Assembly (NCBI GenBank): GCA_012959465.1
Contig: DUDC01000196.1
Span: 15,755 to 79,754, forward strand
DNA: 64,000 nt
From: Planctomycetaceae bacterium
GTDB lineage: Bacteria > Planctomycetota > Planctomycetia > Pirellulales > Pirellulaceae
Direction of reading: 5' to 3'
Shown here: piece after piece, positions 27,713 to 36,710 of the stretch
Layout: each line of letters opens with the position of its first letter
Numbering within the stretch: the stretch's first letter is position 1
Notes under the pieces: model-generated
What the model saw: the letters and a program-made list of their open reading frames with translations, nothing else
The model's database searches: none
Told to the model about the DNA's origin: nothing
Made by a program: the position numbers and the translations under genes

Positions 27713-27940
27713 CTATTTCTTTGCGAATCGCACCGGTGAGCGGGTCGAATAAATGGTGACACAATTGCGACCCGAAGGAATATAAGTCACTGTTTGCAGT
27801 CGGTCAAAAAACCGAGCGAGAAAAATCGGCGTAGAACCGGAAGAACCCGACGTACCCGTCACTTGCCAGCCGATCGTGCCGATCAGACGAGTTATTCCGT
27901 CAGCCGAAATGTCAGCCGGACGCTTCACTCGAAGAATCAA
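27713..27940 (-). CDS. Possible small protein before the S41 protease
   Basis: A 75-codon frame from TTG 27940 encodes RPADISADGITRLIGTIG, then WQVTGTSGSSGSTPIFLARF, then FDRLQTVTYIPSGRN and an end in RFAKK. Codon choice looks like that of neighbouring genes. It ends 89 nt before the protease start and points the same way. No known family is recognised and the start is weak. It may be a real small gene, a relic, or chance. Confidence 0.3.
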   Translation of the reverse strand: MILRVKRPADISADGITRLIGTIGWQVTGTSGSSGSTPIFLARFFDRLQTVTYIPSGRNCVTIYSTRSPVRFAKK

Positions 27941-28406
27941 CTCAGCACAACATTAGAACCGTGACTCGCTTGCGCTACCCTGCGCCGACTCAGAAACCTG
28001 AGTTTTGCAATCGCGGAATCCTATGCACGGGGTTGCGGAGAGTCAAGTGTTCACTCGGAGCCGCCCAGTGCCGGTTCGCAATTCAGGCGGTACATCTGCC
28101 GGCGTCGAGCAACTCGTTCGAGAATTGAAACTCGACTTTCTGTGGTTTATTGGAGCAGGAACAGAAGTCGGCGTGGGTTTTCTCGAGAAGATTGGCATCC
28201 GGTAACAGAGTATGCAACAATCATGTCCTGGCAGAACGCCGTTCGGCATTCAACTCTGTCAACGTGGCACTCATCACGGTTCGCACGGGCTGGATACAGT
28301 TACCGTGTTCGCGGTCGGAATTGGTGAACACGACTTATATTTGACGCTTGATACTCACGTTCACACCACCTAGATTGAACCAGCTAAATCACTGAGGGGA
28401 CCAGAT
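27941..28406. other. Spacer before the STAS gene
   Basis: About 465 bp have no recognised gene. A 66-codon open frame (28005-28205, +) ends in ELKLDFLWFIGAGTEVGVG but has no ribosome site or known relatives. Promoters for the genes on both sides must lie here; a TTGACG near 28343 has no matching -10. Confidence 0.4.
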
Positions 28407-28757
28407 ATGAATTTGACTTTAGTTGAGTCGGAATCACCCTACATGTTCATCGAGTGCGAAGGCCAGATTACCCAAGACGCGACGTTTGCCGATCCGTTTC
28501 GCGATCAGTTTGGCGCCGACATCTACTCCAAGAAGGTGGCGTTCGATTTAGAGGGGACGTCATTTATCGATTCAAGTGGCGTGAGCTGGCTACTGAAATG
28601 CCAAAAGAGATTTAGAGAAAACGAAGGGAGCCTCACCCTCTGTGGTGTGCCGATCGTTGTCATGGACGTGCTACGTGTTCTTTCCCTGCAGGACACCTTT
28701 CGTATTCTGGAACGCGCTGAGCTCGAAAAGTTGACCAACGAAGGGACCGAAGAATGA
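28407..28757 (+). CDS. STAS-domain protein (anti-anti-sigma type)
   Basis: A single STAS domain of 116 residues. The loop FIDSSGVSWLL (about residues 50-60) holds the serine that kinases phosphorylate in SpoIIAA/RsbV proteins. The rest (GQITQDATF, SLTLCGVPIVVMDVLRVL) fits the fold. Such proteins free partner proteins by switching phosphorylation state. GAGGGGA lies before ATG 28407. The stop overlaps the start of the next gene (ATGA), so it is produced together with a secretion-type ATPase. No anti-sigma kinase is nearby. A role in controlling the ATPase is inferred from this coupling only. Confidence 0.85.
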   Translation: MNLTLVESESPYMFIECEGQITQDATFADPFRDQFGADIYSKKVAFDLEGTSFIDSSGVSWLLKCQKRFRENEGSLTLCGVPIVVMDVLRVLSLQDTFRILERAELEKLTNEGTEE

Positions 28758-29989
28758 CGACGGCCGATAACCCACTCGCGTTTGATATTGATGCGTTAGA
28801 AACAATGGATGCGGAAGCGGCTGTCGACAGGCTGCTTGTCTTCTCCCTCGAAACAAATTGCAGCGATGTCTTCCTTTTCACCGAATCAGCAACCATAACC
28901 CTTACCGTCCGCCGTCATGGCCGGATGAGCGTTTTGGGTGCGGTGTCGTTAGAGTTTGGGCGACATATGATCGGTACGATTAAAGCCGCCGCCAACATGG
29001 ATATTACTGAGCAGCGACGGCCGCAAGACGGACGTTGGTTGCGTCGAGCGGAGACTCGTCACTTGGACGTGCGTATCAACTCGATCCCGACGATTCATGG
29101 TGTCGATCTGTCGCTTCGCCTGTGGGACCGCGAATCCGGAATCAAACCGATCAAGGAACTGGGTCTGTCTCGAAGTGATCAGCAGATTCTGACTGGACTA
29201 CTCAGTCGACCATCGGGTTTGATGCTGATTACTGGGCCGACAGGTACGGGCAAGACGACCACCATGTACGCTTGTGTCCAGCACCTGGTCGACGGCGCTC
29301 GAAAAATCAACACGCTCGAGGATCCGGTCGAATACCTGGTTCCCGGAGTTCGGCAGTCGCAGGTATTGGATCGGTTGGACATCACGTTCGCCATACTCTT
29401 GCGCAACGTGTTGCGGCAGTCTCCCGACGTGATCATGATTGGCGAGATCCGCGACGCCGAGACGGCGACGACAGCGGTGCGGGCAGCAAACAGCGGCCAT
29501 CTTGTATTAGCCTCGCTCCACGCGCCCGTTGCGGCCAGCGCCGTCCATTCGATGTTGGCCTTCGGTGCCAACCCTTACTTTTTTTCCAGCTGCCTGTTGG
29601 GCGTCGTCGCCCAACGACTGATCCGAACACTTTGCCCCAGCTGTCGAGTGCAATATGATATCAGCGAGGCACCACAGACGTTTCGCGATATCGCAGATCT
29701 GCTCGAACCGGGGCAAGGCCAAGCCATCTATGGACCAGGCAGGTGCGACACCTGCTTCGGCACTGGATACAGTGGCCGCACAGGCTTGTTCGAGATCATG
29801 ATCATGAACCGAAAAGTACGTGAGAAAATTTCCGAGGGTCGCCCTCGCACGGAAATTGAGTCCGCCGCCCGCGAGGCGGGGATGGTCGAATTTCGACGCG
29901 CCGCGTTACTCAAAGTCGCTCAGGGAATCACCAGCACGGAAGACCTATTGCGTGAAATACCGGCCGAGTTTCTCGGCGCGGAAGATTGA
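28754..29989 (+). CDS. GspE/PilB-type secretion ATPase
   Basis: The 411-residue protein is a hexameric traffic ATPase of type II secretion or type IV pili. After an N2 domain (residues 1-130) the core shows Walker A GPTGTGKTTTMYA, the Asp box with INTLEDPVEY, Walker B VIMIGEIRDAETA and the His box LVLASLHAP. A zinc-binding pair CPSC...CDTC (about residues 297 and 334) marks the GspE/PilB branch and not PilT. The usual N1 domain that docks to GspL or pilus proteins is absent, so its partner may differ. It overlaps the STAS gene by 4 nt. Confidence 0.92.
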   Translation: MTTADNPLAFDIDALETMDAEAAVDRLLVFSLETNCSDVFLFTESATITLTVRRHGRMSVLGAVSLEFGRHMIGTIKAAANMDITEQRRPQDGRWLRRAETRHLDVRINSIPTIHGVDLSLRLWDRESGIKPIKELGLSRSDQQILTGLLSRPSGLMLITGPTGTGKTTTMYACVQHLVDGARKINTLEDPVEYLVPGVRQSQVLDRLDITFAILLRNVLRQSPDVIMIGEIRDAETATTAVRAANSGHLVLASLHAPVAASAVHSMLAFGANPYFFSSCLLGVVAQRLIRTLCPSCRVQYDISEAPQTFRDIADLLEPGQGQAIYGPGRCDTCFGTGYSGRTGLFEIMIMNRKVREKISEGRPRTEIESAAREAGMVEFRRAALLKVAQGITSTEDLLREIPAEFLGAED

Positions 29990-30051
29990 GACGAATCCCT
30001 GGCCGACGCGTCGAGGTACAGCGCGTCCGCCGGGGAATGGAAAAAGGTCTG

Positions 30052-31632
30052 CTATTTCTTACCCGCTTTCGTCGACGGCACGTCGAACAGGCCGCCGCCA
30101 AACCCGCCGCCTCCCATCCCTCCGCCACTCGAGCGCGGGTCGCCATTTTCGACACGTAGAATCAATTTCGCGATGTCGTCATGTACCTCTCGCGTCTGTC
30201 GAATTGCCAGAACCGAACGTTCAATCGTCTGGTTCTCTTTTTTTTCGGCAGTGGACGCGATACGCAGGATCGTTCCAACCGCGTCGGGAGCGGCCTCCGT
30301 TTTCCAAGTGTCGGTAGCCAGCAAGCGAGGTAAGTACCGCTCCAGGTCCTCGGCGATTTGTGTTTGAGATTGGTAGTAGACGGTAACGACTTTCTTCCTT
30401 TCATCCGCCTGGCGATCGCGAGGCTTCGAAGCGCGAAGGGCCGTTCGATACGTTTCCAGAAGATCGAGCACCTCATCCAAGCTACGTTCCGTCTGTCGAA
30501 CAACCAATGTGCCCGCCTTCGGAGAATAGATCGTTCCCAGCCCGCCCTGCTCCTCCCAGTTCGTCGTCGTTTGACTAGTGATCGCCGTTTCCAAGGCCTG
30601 CTGTTCGTCGAAATCGCGACAGAGATCTCGCACATCAAACACGGCTGTCTTCAACAACTCGTCAGCCGCCTCTCTGCTGGTGACTCATAGGACGCCATCA
30701 CGCAACACCCAAGTCAATTCGAGGTCCGATAACATCACTTGTAGCACGGTACGTAAACGGCGGTCGGAGAGCTGCAGGGAGACGGGCTCGCGGTCGCGAA
30801 TTCGAATCGCTCGTAGGGCCGGTCCATCCAAGCGAATGTCGGCGTTCGCTTGGTCCGCCAGAGATTCGATCGCGGTCTCCAACGGTGTGTCGTCGAATTC
30901 CACCGTCACTTTCGAAAACAGGACTTCGTGCAGGGCAAGATGCTGTGGTGGATCGGAGGTGAGCGTTCTTCGTCCGTGCTTTCGTAATGCCGCTAACAAG
31001 CCACGCACTTCCCTGTGTTGTGCGTCATTTTGCCGAACGAACAAGACGTCACCCAATAACTGAATCACGCCATATCCACCATTTTCTTCCCAGCTATCTG
31101 GCGCGATTCCGTACGTGATCACTTCACTCAGCGAGTCAGCCGCATAACCGTCGTCCAACAGGTCACCCACATTGTAGGGCTCCGTCGATTGTCGCTCTTG
31201 TAATGCGGCGGTGGAGGTAATATGCAAGATGTCGTCATGCATGTACCACGCCAAATTCAGAGAACTAAGGCGATTCAACAACAAGTAGATGGGGGCGTTG
31301 TCGAGGTGGCCAGAGACCGGTTCACCCAGTGAGATCCCCTCGTCCGCCAACGCTTTGTTGTCCAACAACACAACCAACTGTTGTTCTTCTAACCACGTGA
31401 CGAGTTCTCGTAGCGAAGAGTTGTTGAATTCAACTGTCGCCAAGACAGCAAGTGGCTTCGGCGCAAGGTCGGCTGGATCGACGGTCTTGGGTTCGTCGGA
31501 GATTTCGGGGATCTTCGGCGGTTCCTCGTCCGGGTTCGTCTGTTGAGCAACGATGAACGTGTTCGACAGCATTCCAGAGAATGCGGTAGCGACGATGAGA
31601 CGAATCCAAACAGCGCGTACTGGCAACAACAT
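30052..31632 (-). pseudogene. Secreted protein with two secretin-N-like repeats, interrupted by in-frame TGA
   Basis: One frame of about 526 codons is broken by a single TGA at 30687-30685; both sides are in the same frame with no gap. It starts with a signal peptide (ATG 31632, GGAG before it). Two tandem repeats follow. Each has an STN-like part (VEFNNSSLRELVTWLEEQ; VEFDDTPLETAIESLADQ) and a second part (SWEENGGYGVIQLLGDVLFV; NWEEQGGLGTIYSPKAGTLV). The TGA falls inside repeat 2 where repeat 1 has LHITS (here L-stop-VTS). The tail is Gly-rich, then lysine-rich. STN domains occur in secretins and TonB receptors; the role here is unknown. It may be a nonsense mutant, a readthrough gene or a sequencing error. 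Confidence 0.7.
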
Positions 31633-31746
31633 AGCGAGCTCCAATTTCCTCCGACCACCATCGCCTTGCTTGCGGCGGTTCGACAAGACTATTGTAGCTG
31701 GAACATCCACCGATTCGCCAATAATGGGCGGTAATTGGGAATGCGT

Positions 31747-33066
31747 CTAAGTCAACTCGCGTAGTACGCGGCCGTTGGAAATGAGGTGTGGCCGGCCGAG
31801 ACGATCTCGAATCTCGGTTCGAGGGTCGAGCCCCAGTTGCCGCCACATGGTGGCCAGAACGTCGCAGGGGTTCACGGCAGCTTCCAGTACTTCACCGCCC
31901 TGCCGGTCGGTTTGTCCCCAGGAGAGTCCACCGCGAATGCCGCCTCCGGCGAGCACCGTCGAATAAGCATTGGGCCAATGGTCCCGGCCGTTCTTGTTGT
32001 TGAACTTCGGGGTGCGGCCGAACTCACCCGTGTTGACAACGAGCGTGTCGTCCAATAATCCCCTGTCATCCAGATCCTGAATGAGAGCCGCGAAAGCTCG
32101 ATCCGTAGGCGGAACGATCTGTTGGTAGCGGACTTTCAAGTTACCGTGTGTATCCCACTCCTGATTGAATGCGTTGTAGGCAACGTACGGCACACCGATT
32201 TCAACCAGCCGTCGCGCGATGAGCAGCGACTGCCCAATACGCGAGTCCCCATACTTCGCTTTTGTTGCAGCAGATTCGCTCGACAGATCTAAGGCCCGTT
32301 GCAGGCGGCCGTCGGAAACTAATGTGTAGGCGCTCTCGGTCAGCCGGTCGACTTGTTGGTTGAGTTCCGCCTCGATCCAGTGGGCTGTGCGATCGAGCTG
32401 CTTGGAAAGCGTCATACGATCAACCAGTCTCTGGCGTGTCACGTCTTCGGGGAGCCCCAAAGCGAGCGGCCGATAGTCTGGCTTTTGTGGATCGCCTTCC
32501 AGTAGGAACGGGTCGTACACCGATCCGAGGAAACCACCATATTGTCCGGGCATCCGATTCGATGGTCCGGGGATGCTCAACCAACCGGGAAGCGATACGG
32601 CAGTGGGGATTCCGCGATGGCCCGCCGCCACAAGATTGAGGATGGCCGCGGGACCGGGGAAGTCGTCGGCATGAGCCTCGCGGTCACGGTCTGGCTGGTT
32701 TGTCGATCCGGTCAGTGTTACGTAGGTGCCGGCTATATGATTGGTGAACTTGTGAGTCATCGAACGAATGACGGCCAGATGATGAGCGACTTTCGAAGTC
32801 TCACTCATCGGTTCACCGAACTGAATGCCGGGGACTGATGTGGGAATTGTCGTGAAGGGACCGCGAACGTCGGTTGAAGCCGTGGGCTTAGGATCCCACA
32901 AATCAATGTGGCTCGGCCCGCCCTGCAGCATAATGAAGATGCAGTGTTTCGCTTGGCTCTCCGTGCCCGGCGCGGCGCGGGCGGCACGCGGAACCATTGA
33001 CGTTGCTACGGAAAGCGAACCCAGTTTCAACAGACCGCGACGGGAAAGGAGGGACTGGTGGTTCAT
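31747..33066 (-). CDS. DUF1501 family protein (Tat-exported)
   Basis: DUF1501 proteins are abundant in planctomycetes and belong to the alkaline-phosphatase-like fold; their reaction is not known. This 439-residue copy has a twin-arginine signal (SRRGLLKLGSL) and the family motifs IMLQGGPSHIDLWDPKP, AVIRSMTH, EWDTHGNLK, VVNTGEFGRTPK and GRDHWPNAYS. The strong Asp/His/Glu content in these motifs suggests metal binding. The gene stands alone here; the usual DUF1549/DUF1553 partner is not adjacent. A GTG/ATG ambiguity is absent; ATG 33066 is used. Confidence 0.9.
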   Translation of the reverse strand: MNHQSLLSRRGLLKLGSLSVATSMVPRAARAAPGTESQAKHCIFIMLQGGPSHIDLWDPKPTASTDVRGPFTTIPTSVPGIQFGEPMSETSKVAHHLAVIRSMTHKFTNHIAGTYVTLTGSTNQPDRDREAHADDFPGPAAILNLVAAGHRGIPTAVSLPGWLSIPGPSNRMPGQYGGFLGSVYDPFLLEGDPQKPDYRPLALGLPEDVTRQRLVDRMTLSKQLDRTAHWIEAELNQQVDRLTESAYTLVSDGRLQRALDLSSESAATKAKYGDSRIGQSLLIARRLVEIGVPYVAYNAFNQEWDTHGNLKVRYQQIVPPTDRAFAALIQDLDDRGLLDDTLVVNTGEFGRTPKFNNKNGRDHWPNAYSTVLAGGGIRGGLSWGQTDRQGGEVLEAAVNPCDVLATMWRQLGLDPRTEIRDRLGRPHLISNGRVLRELT

Positions 33067-33229
33067 TTCCGACCTAGGGAAAACGGCTTAGTAACCCATG
33101 CATGCTAATCCATCTATCGGCAAGGGACGACCCTAACTCTGATTCAAGAACCAAGTAATTGGCTGGACGCTGGGTCCGTTCGCGTCGGGTCTGCGTGTAT
33201 CCCTGCTGACCCGCCACGTTGGGATGCCG

Positions 33230-33730
33230 CTAGATCTTTTCCACGCTGTAGTCGTGATCGCGTTTTCGAGTCACGGTCGCTTTGGTGATGGAGTCCGGCT
33301 TTTCGCCTCGATCCGTAATATTCAGGTTGTCGATCGCTTCCATTCCCTCGATGACCTTGCCGAATACAGTGTGCACGCCATCCAAGTGGGACGTGGGAGC
33401 AAAAGTGATGAAGAACTGGGAACCGCCCGTGTTCTTGCCCGCGTGGGCCATGCTGATCGCGCCTTGGCTGTGCTTCTTCGCGTCAGGTGCCCCGCACTCG
33501 CACTTGATCTTGTGTCCCGGACCACCCGTACCTGTACCCGTTGGGCAGCCGCCCTGTGCCATGAAGCCTTCGATCACCCGATGGAACTTGAGTCCATCGT
33601 AAAAGCCCGATTCTATAAGCTGTACGAAATTCGCTACTGTATTGGGAGCTTCATCCTCAAAGAGCTCCAAAATCACTTTTCCCTTCGAAGTTTCTAATTC
33701 GACCAACGGACGTTCTAAATTCTCGTTCAT
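33230..33730 (-). CDS. Peptidyl-prolyl cis-trans isomerase, cyclophilin type
   Basis: A single cyclophilin domain of 166 residues without a signal peptide, so cytoplasmic. The motifs [19 protein letters not shown], the catalytic Arg within [19 protein letters not shown] and HTVFGKV are intact. An insertion with two Cys and one His ([14 protein letters not shown], residues about 78-91) occurs in the loop before AISMAHAG, which is a known variant of divergent loop cyclophilins. It speeds proline isomerisation during folding. It is divergent from the EVE gene. Confidence 0.95.
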   Translation of the reverse strand: MNENLERPLVELETSKGKVILELFEDEAPNTVANFVQLIESGFYDGLKFHRVIEGFMAQGGCPTGTGTGGPGHKIKCECGAPDAKKHSQGAISMAHAGKNTGGSQFFITFAPTSHLDGVHTVFGKVIEGMEAIDNLNITDRGEKPDSITKATVTRKRDHDYSVEKI

Positions 33731-33930
33731 TTGCTTTCTTATTTACCCCACGTTAGGAAAATCTACAGTGACTGTGGTGATTGGCGACTGTGATCCTGGA
33801 GCAGTATAACGGTTGGGGTGCGGGGACCAAAGCCGCCCTCTCATTTCCTCGCCAACCGCCTGCAAGTGTCTGCTTGACGAACCGCCAATCTAAGTCGATA
33901 ACACCCGTTTTCCAGCGCGAGAAACACATC

Positions 33931-34401
33931 ATGAAATACTGGTTGATGAAAAGCGAACCATCCGCATACTCGATCGCCGACTTGGAAGCTGAGCCGAACA
34001 AGACGACTTGCTGGGATGGCGTTCGAAACTACCAGGCTCGCAACTTCATGCGCGACGACATGAAGTTGGGAGATGGAGTGCTGTTCTATCATTCCAACGC
34101 CAATCCTCCAGCGGTGGTGGGAGTTGCCGAAATCGTCCGCGAGAGTTACCCAGACCACACAGCCTGGGATGAGTCGGACAAACATTTCGATCCCAAGTCG
34201 ACGCCGACAAATCCCCGTTGGTGGATGGTCGACATACGGCATATCGATACGTTTGCAACCGGAATCGGATTGGATCGACTGCGCAAAGTGGCAGCATTAA
34301 AAGAAATGGAGTTGTTGCGCAAGGGCTCGCGACTTTCCGTTCAGCCGGTGCGGAAGAAAGAATTCGACGCGATCGTCAAGTTGGCCAAGAAACTCGCTTA
34401 G
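33931..34401 (+). CDS. EVE-domain protein
   Basis: A 156-residue protein made of one EVE domain (PUA-like fold), which binds modified bases in RNA or DNA. Characteristic parts are KYWLMKSEPSAYSI at the start, WDGVRNYQARNFMR, GDGVLFYHSN, PAVVGVAEIV and a late SRLSVQPV. The start at ATG 33931 is the family's usual MKYWL; a longer frame to 33781 is not conserved-looking. It is followed 16 nt later by the BioF-like gene. Confidence 0.93.
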   Translation: MKYWLMKSEPSAYSIADLEAEPNKTTCWDGVRNYQARNFMRDDMKLGDGVLFYHSNANPPAVVGVAEIVRESYPDHTAWDESDKHFDPKSTPTNPRWWMVDIRHIDTFATGIGLDRLRKVAALKEMELLRKGSRLSVQPVRKKEFDAIVKLAKKLA

Positions 34402-34417
34402 AGGCAGTGCCGGTCCG

Positions 34418-35566
34418 ATGACGCCACGACTCGATTGGCTTGACGACGAGGTGGCTGCTTTGCAACGCGGGCAGCTGTACCGCCCTCTGCGGACGCGGGA
34501 ATCCGTGCAGGGGGCGATCGTCGATTTGGATGGTCGCTCGCTGGTGAACTTCGGTTCCAACGACTATCTAGGGTTGGCCGTTGAATGCGGAAAAGCGGTT
34601 GACGTGGCGGTTGCACCACGTGGTGGCGGGAGTGCCGCGAGCCCGGCCATCCACGGCCGCGGAGCCTGTCACGATCGCTTGGAACGGTTGATCGCCGAAT
34701 TCGAACAGTGCGAACGGGCTCTTCTCTTTCCCACAGGGTACGCAACCAACGTCGGCGTTATTCCGTCGATCACTGGTCACGGTGATGTCATTTTCAGTGA
34801 CACGTTGAATCACGCCAGTCTGATCGATGGCTGTCGTTTGTCAGCGGCCAAAGTTCTGATCTATCGACATGGCGATGTCGACCACTTGACCGAGTTACTT
34901 CGTGCAAGCAGCACGTACCGACGGCGATTGATAGTCACCGAGAGTCTATTTAGCATGGACGGTGATTTTGCTCCACTTGCCGAAATTTGCGAGTTGGCTG
35001 AACGCTTTGACGCGATGACCATGATCGACGAGGCGCATGGTAGCGGTGTTTGGGGACAACACGGCCGAGGTGTTGCCGAGTTACTTGGAGTCGAGCAGTC
35101 GATCGACATTCGCGTTGGAACGCTCAGTAAAGCGTTTGGTGCTGGCGGAGGTTTTGTTTGTGGGTCCGAGGCATTAGTGACATGGATGCGTCACCGAGCT
35201 AGGAGTTACTTCTTTTCGACCGCGATGCCGGAACCGGTCGTTGAGATGGCGATTTTTGGCATGAAAGCAGCGATTGCCGAACCATGGCGACGTGAAACCG
35301 TAATCGCTCATTCGCAATTGGCCCGTCAACAACTCCAACTGCTCGGATGGGATACAGGCCTCTCAACGAGTCAGATTGTGCCGGTCCATATTGGGGAGAG
35401 TGAACGGGCCATGGAATGGATGAATCGTCTGACAGCCGCGAACATATTCGTTCCGGCCATCCGACCGCCATCCGTTCCCGATGGTAGAGCGTTGTTGAGA
35501 CTCAGCTTCTCTGCGGCCCACACGCCCGAGATGATACAACAGCTGCTCGAGTCGTTTCGTGTTTGA
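34418..35566 (+). CDS. 8-amino-7-oxononanoate synthase-like PLP enzyme (BioF/KBL family)
   Basis: An alpha-oxoamine synthase of 382 residues. These enzymes condense an amino acid with an acyl-CoA using PLP; BioF makes the biotin precursor from alanine and pimeloyl-CoA or -ACP. Seen are NFGSNDYLGLA, ERALLFPTGYATNVG, FSDTLNHASLIDG, VTESLFSMDGDFAPL, DEAHGSGVWG and the PLP lysine in GTLSKAFGAGGG. No other biotin gene is close, so a different condensation (for instance glycine acetyltransferase-like) cannot be excluded. BioF is the best guess. Confidence 0.85.
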   Translation: MTPRLDWLDDEVAALQRGQLYRPLRTRESVQGAIVDLDGRSLVNFGSNDYLGLAVECGKAVDVAVAPRGGGSAASPAIHGRGACHDRLERLIAEFEQCERALLFPTGYATNVGVIPSITGHGDVIFSDTLNHASLIDGCRLSAAKVLIYRHGDVDHLTELLRASSTYRRRLIVTESLFSMDGDFAPLAEICELAERFDAMTMIDEAHGSGVWGQHGRGVAELLGVEQSIDIRVGTLSKAFGAGGGFVCGSEALVTWMRHRARSYFFSTAMPEPVVEMAIFGMKAAIAEPWRRETVIAHSQLARQQLQLLGWDTGLSTSQIVPVHIGESERAMEWMNRLTAANIFVPAIRPPSVPDGRALLRLSFSAAHTPEMIQQLLESFRV

Positions 35567-35581
35567 GACGTCCTCGGCCGT

Positions 35582-36454
35582 TTATTGGCGCCTCTTTCGC
35601 ATACGACGACTATAGTTTTCCAGCGTTTTTCGTTCGCGTGCCGTCAGGCTGCCTTGGCCTTCTCGGTGCAGTTTGTCGAGTATCCGATCCGCCTCCGACT
35701 CGAGTGCCACGTCAGCTTTTTTGGGTTTGGGCGGCGGCGGATCGACATCATCGGCCGCGGAACGGATTCGCAACTTGGGTCTGCCTCGCGACGGCCACGG
35801 AAAGCGGTCGATCAGTGAAGAGAGACGCCAATGCCCGTAATAATAACAGGCGGCGAATGTCGCACCGATAAGGTGGACATCAAATGCAACGTGAGTACCC
35901 GTCTGGAAAGCCAACTGGATGTCACTCCCGACGATGAACAACCCGAACAGCCAGGCCGGCACAGGAATGACCATAAAGAGCAGGACCGTCTGCTTCGGAA
36001 AGTGAAACACGAACAGCAATAATACGGCAACCACGCCACCCGAAGCTCCCAAACAGTAGCTGGCCTGGGGGCCCATTGCCGCTTGCCGAACGGTCCAAAA
36101 TACGCTGCCGAGGATGATCGCGGTGAGGTAGAAAGTGAGGAATTCACGTCGGCCATAGACCGTCTCGACGGGACGTCCGAACATGAACAGGAGGAACATG
36201 TTGCCCAGGATGTGCCAGTTGGAGCTCGGCGAATGAACAAATCCGCTCGTCAAGAACTGAAACCACATCCAAGGACGAGTCAACGTCTCGGGAGTAAGAG
36301 CCAGTTTATAGGTGAGCCAATCGCCGCCACCGATCAGAATATTGGCGAGGAAAAGCACGCCATTGATGACCAGTAACTTGGTGACTACCGGTTTGTCAGC
36401 CCATAGAGACGGAGGCGAGTCGTCACGGATGTATTCCCGGTCGTGGATGCCCAT
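35582..36454 (-). CDS. Rhomboid family intramembrane serine protease
   Basis: The 290-residue protein has six membrane spans and the rhomboid dyad: Ser in CLGASGGVVA (GASG) and His in FDVHLIGATFAA. SNWHILGNMFLLFMFG carries the conserved HxxxN. The L1 loop WR element is not obvious. A soluble C-terminal tail of about 80 residues ends in ESEADRILDKLHREGQGSLT and a basic end; this tail is common in planctomycete rhomboids. These enzymes cut membrane proteins. The gene is convergent with the BioF-like gene, 15 nt apart. Confidence 0.92.
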   Translation of the reverse strand: MGIHDREYIRDDSPPSLWADKPVVTKLLVINGVLFLANILIGGGDWLTYKLALTPETLTRPWMWFQFLTSGFVHSPSSNWHILGNMFLLFMFGRPVETVYGRREFLTFYLTAIILGSVFWTVRQAAMGPQASYCLGASGGVVAVLLLFVFHFPKQTVLLFMVIPVPAWLFGLFIVGSDIQLAFQTGTHVAFDVHLIGATFAACYYYGHWRLSSLIDRFPWPSRGRPKLRIRSAADDVDPPPPKPKKADVALESEADRILDKLHREGQGSLTARERKTLENYSRRMRKRRQ

Positions 36455-36635
36455 GAGATCGACGCCTCAGCTACATTCCGTTGAAAGATAATCTCTTGTA
36501 TGTAAGGGCCTACGGCCTCTATATCCTACGTCAGGTCTCGTGGAAAGTGGAGTGGCCAAGAAGGACAAGGCAAAAACCGGCCCGTCGGCGGATGGCCAAA
36601 TCCTAGTGTTCCGTCATTCTTAACATCTTGACGAG

Positions 36636-36655
36636 CCAGCAATACAAGCACGAAG
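36636..36655. repeat. Short dispersed repeat with AATACAAGCACGAA
   Basis: The 14-mer AATACAAGCACGAA (36641-36654) recurs at 41825-41838, both between genes. This suggests a repeat family, though only two copies are in the window. Confidence 0.5.
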
Positions 36656-36682
36656 GGGTAACGCCGCCGAGAGAATGGCCGT

Positions 36683-36710
36683 GTTTATGGGGCCGCGTTT
36701 ATGGGGCCGC
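36683..36710. repeat. Perfect 14-nt tandem duplication across a stop codon
   Basis: GTTTATGGGGCCGC occurs twice in tandem. On the minus strand one copy encodes the last residues and TAA stop of the next gene; the second repeats that end, so it also repeats the stop. Confidence 0.9.

Noticed and set aside
28005-28205. Small + strand gene before the STAS gene
   Set aside because: No ribosome site, no recognisable family, and a weak TTG start; kept only as a remark in the spacer entry.
30685-30687. TGA as a selenocysteine codon
   Set aside because: No hairpin typical of bacterial SECIS was evident directly after it, the repeat-1 residue is not cysteine, and the family is not a redox enzyme. 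Nonsense mutation or error is simpler.
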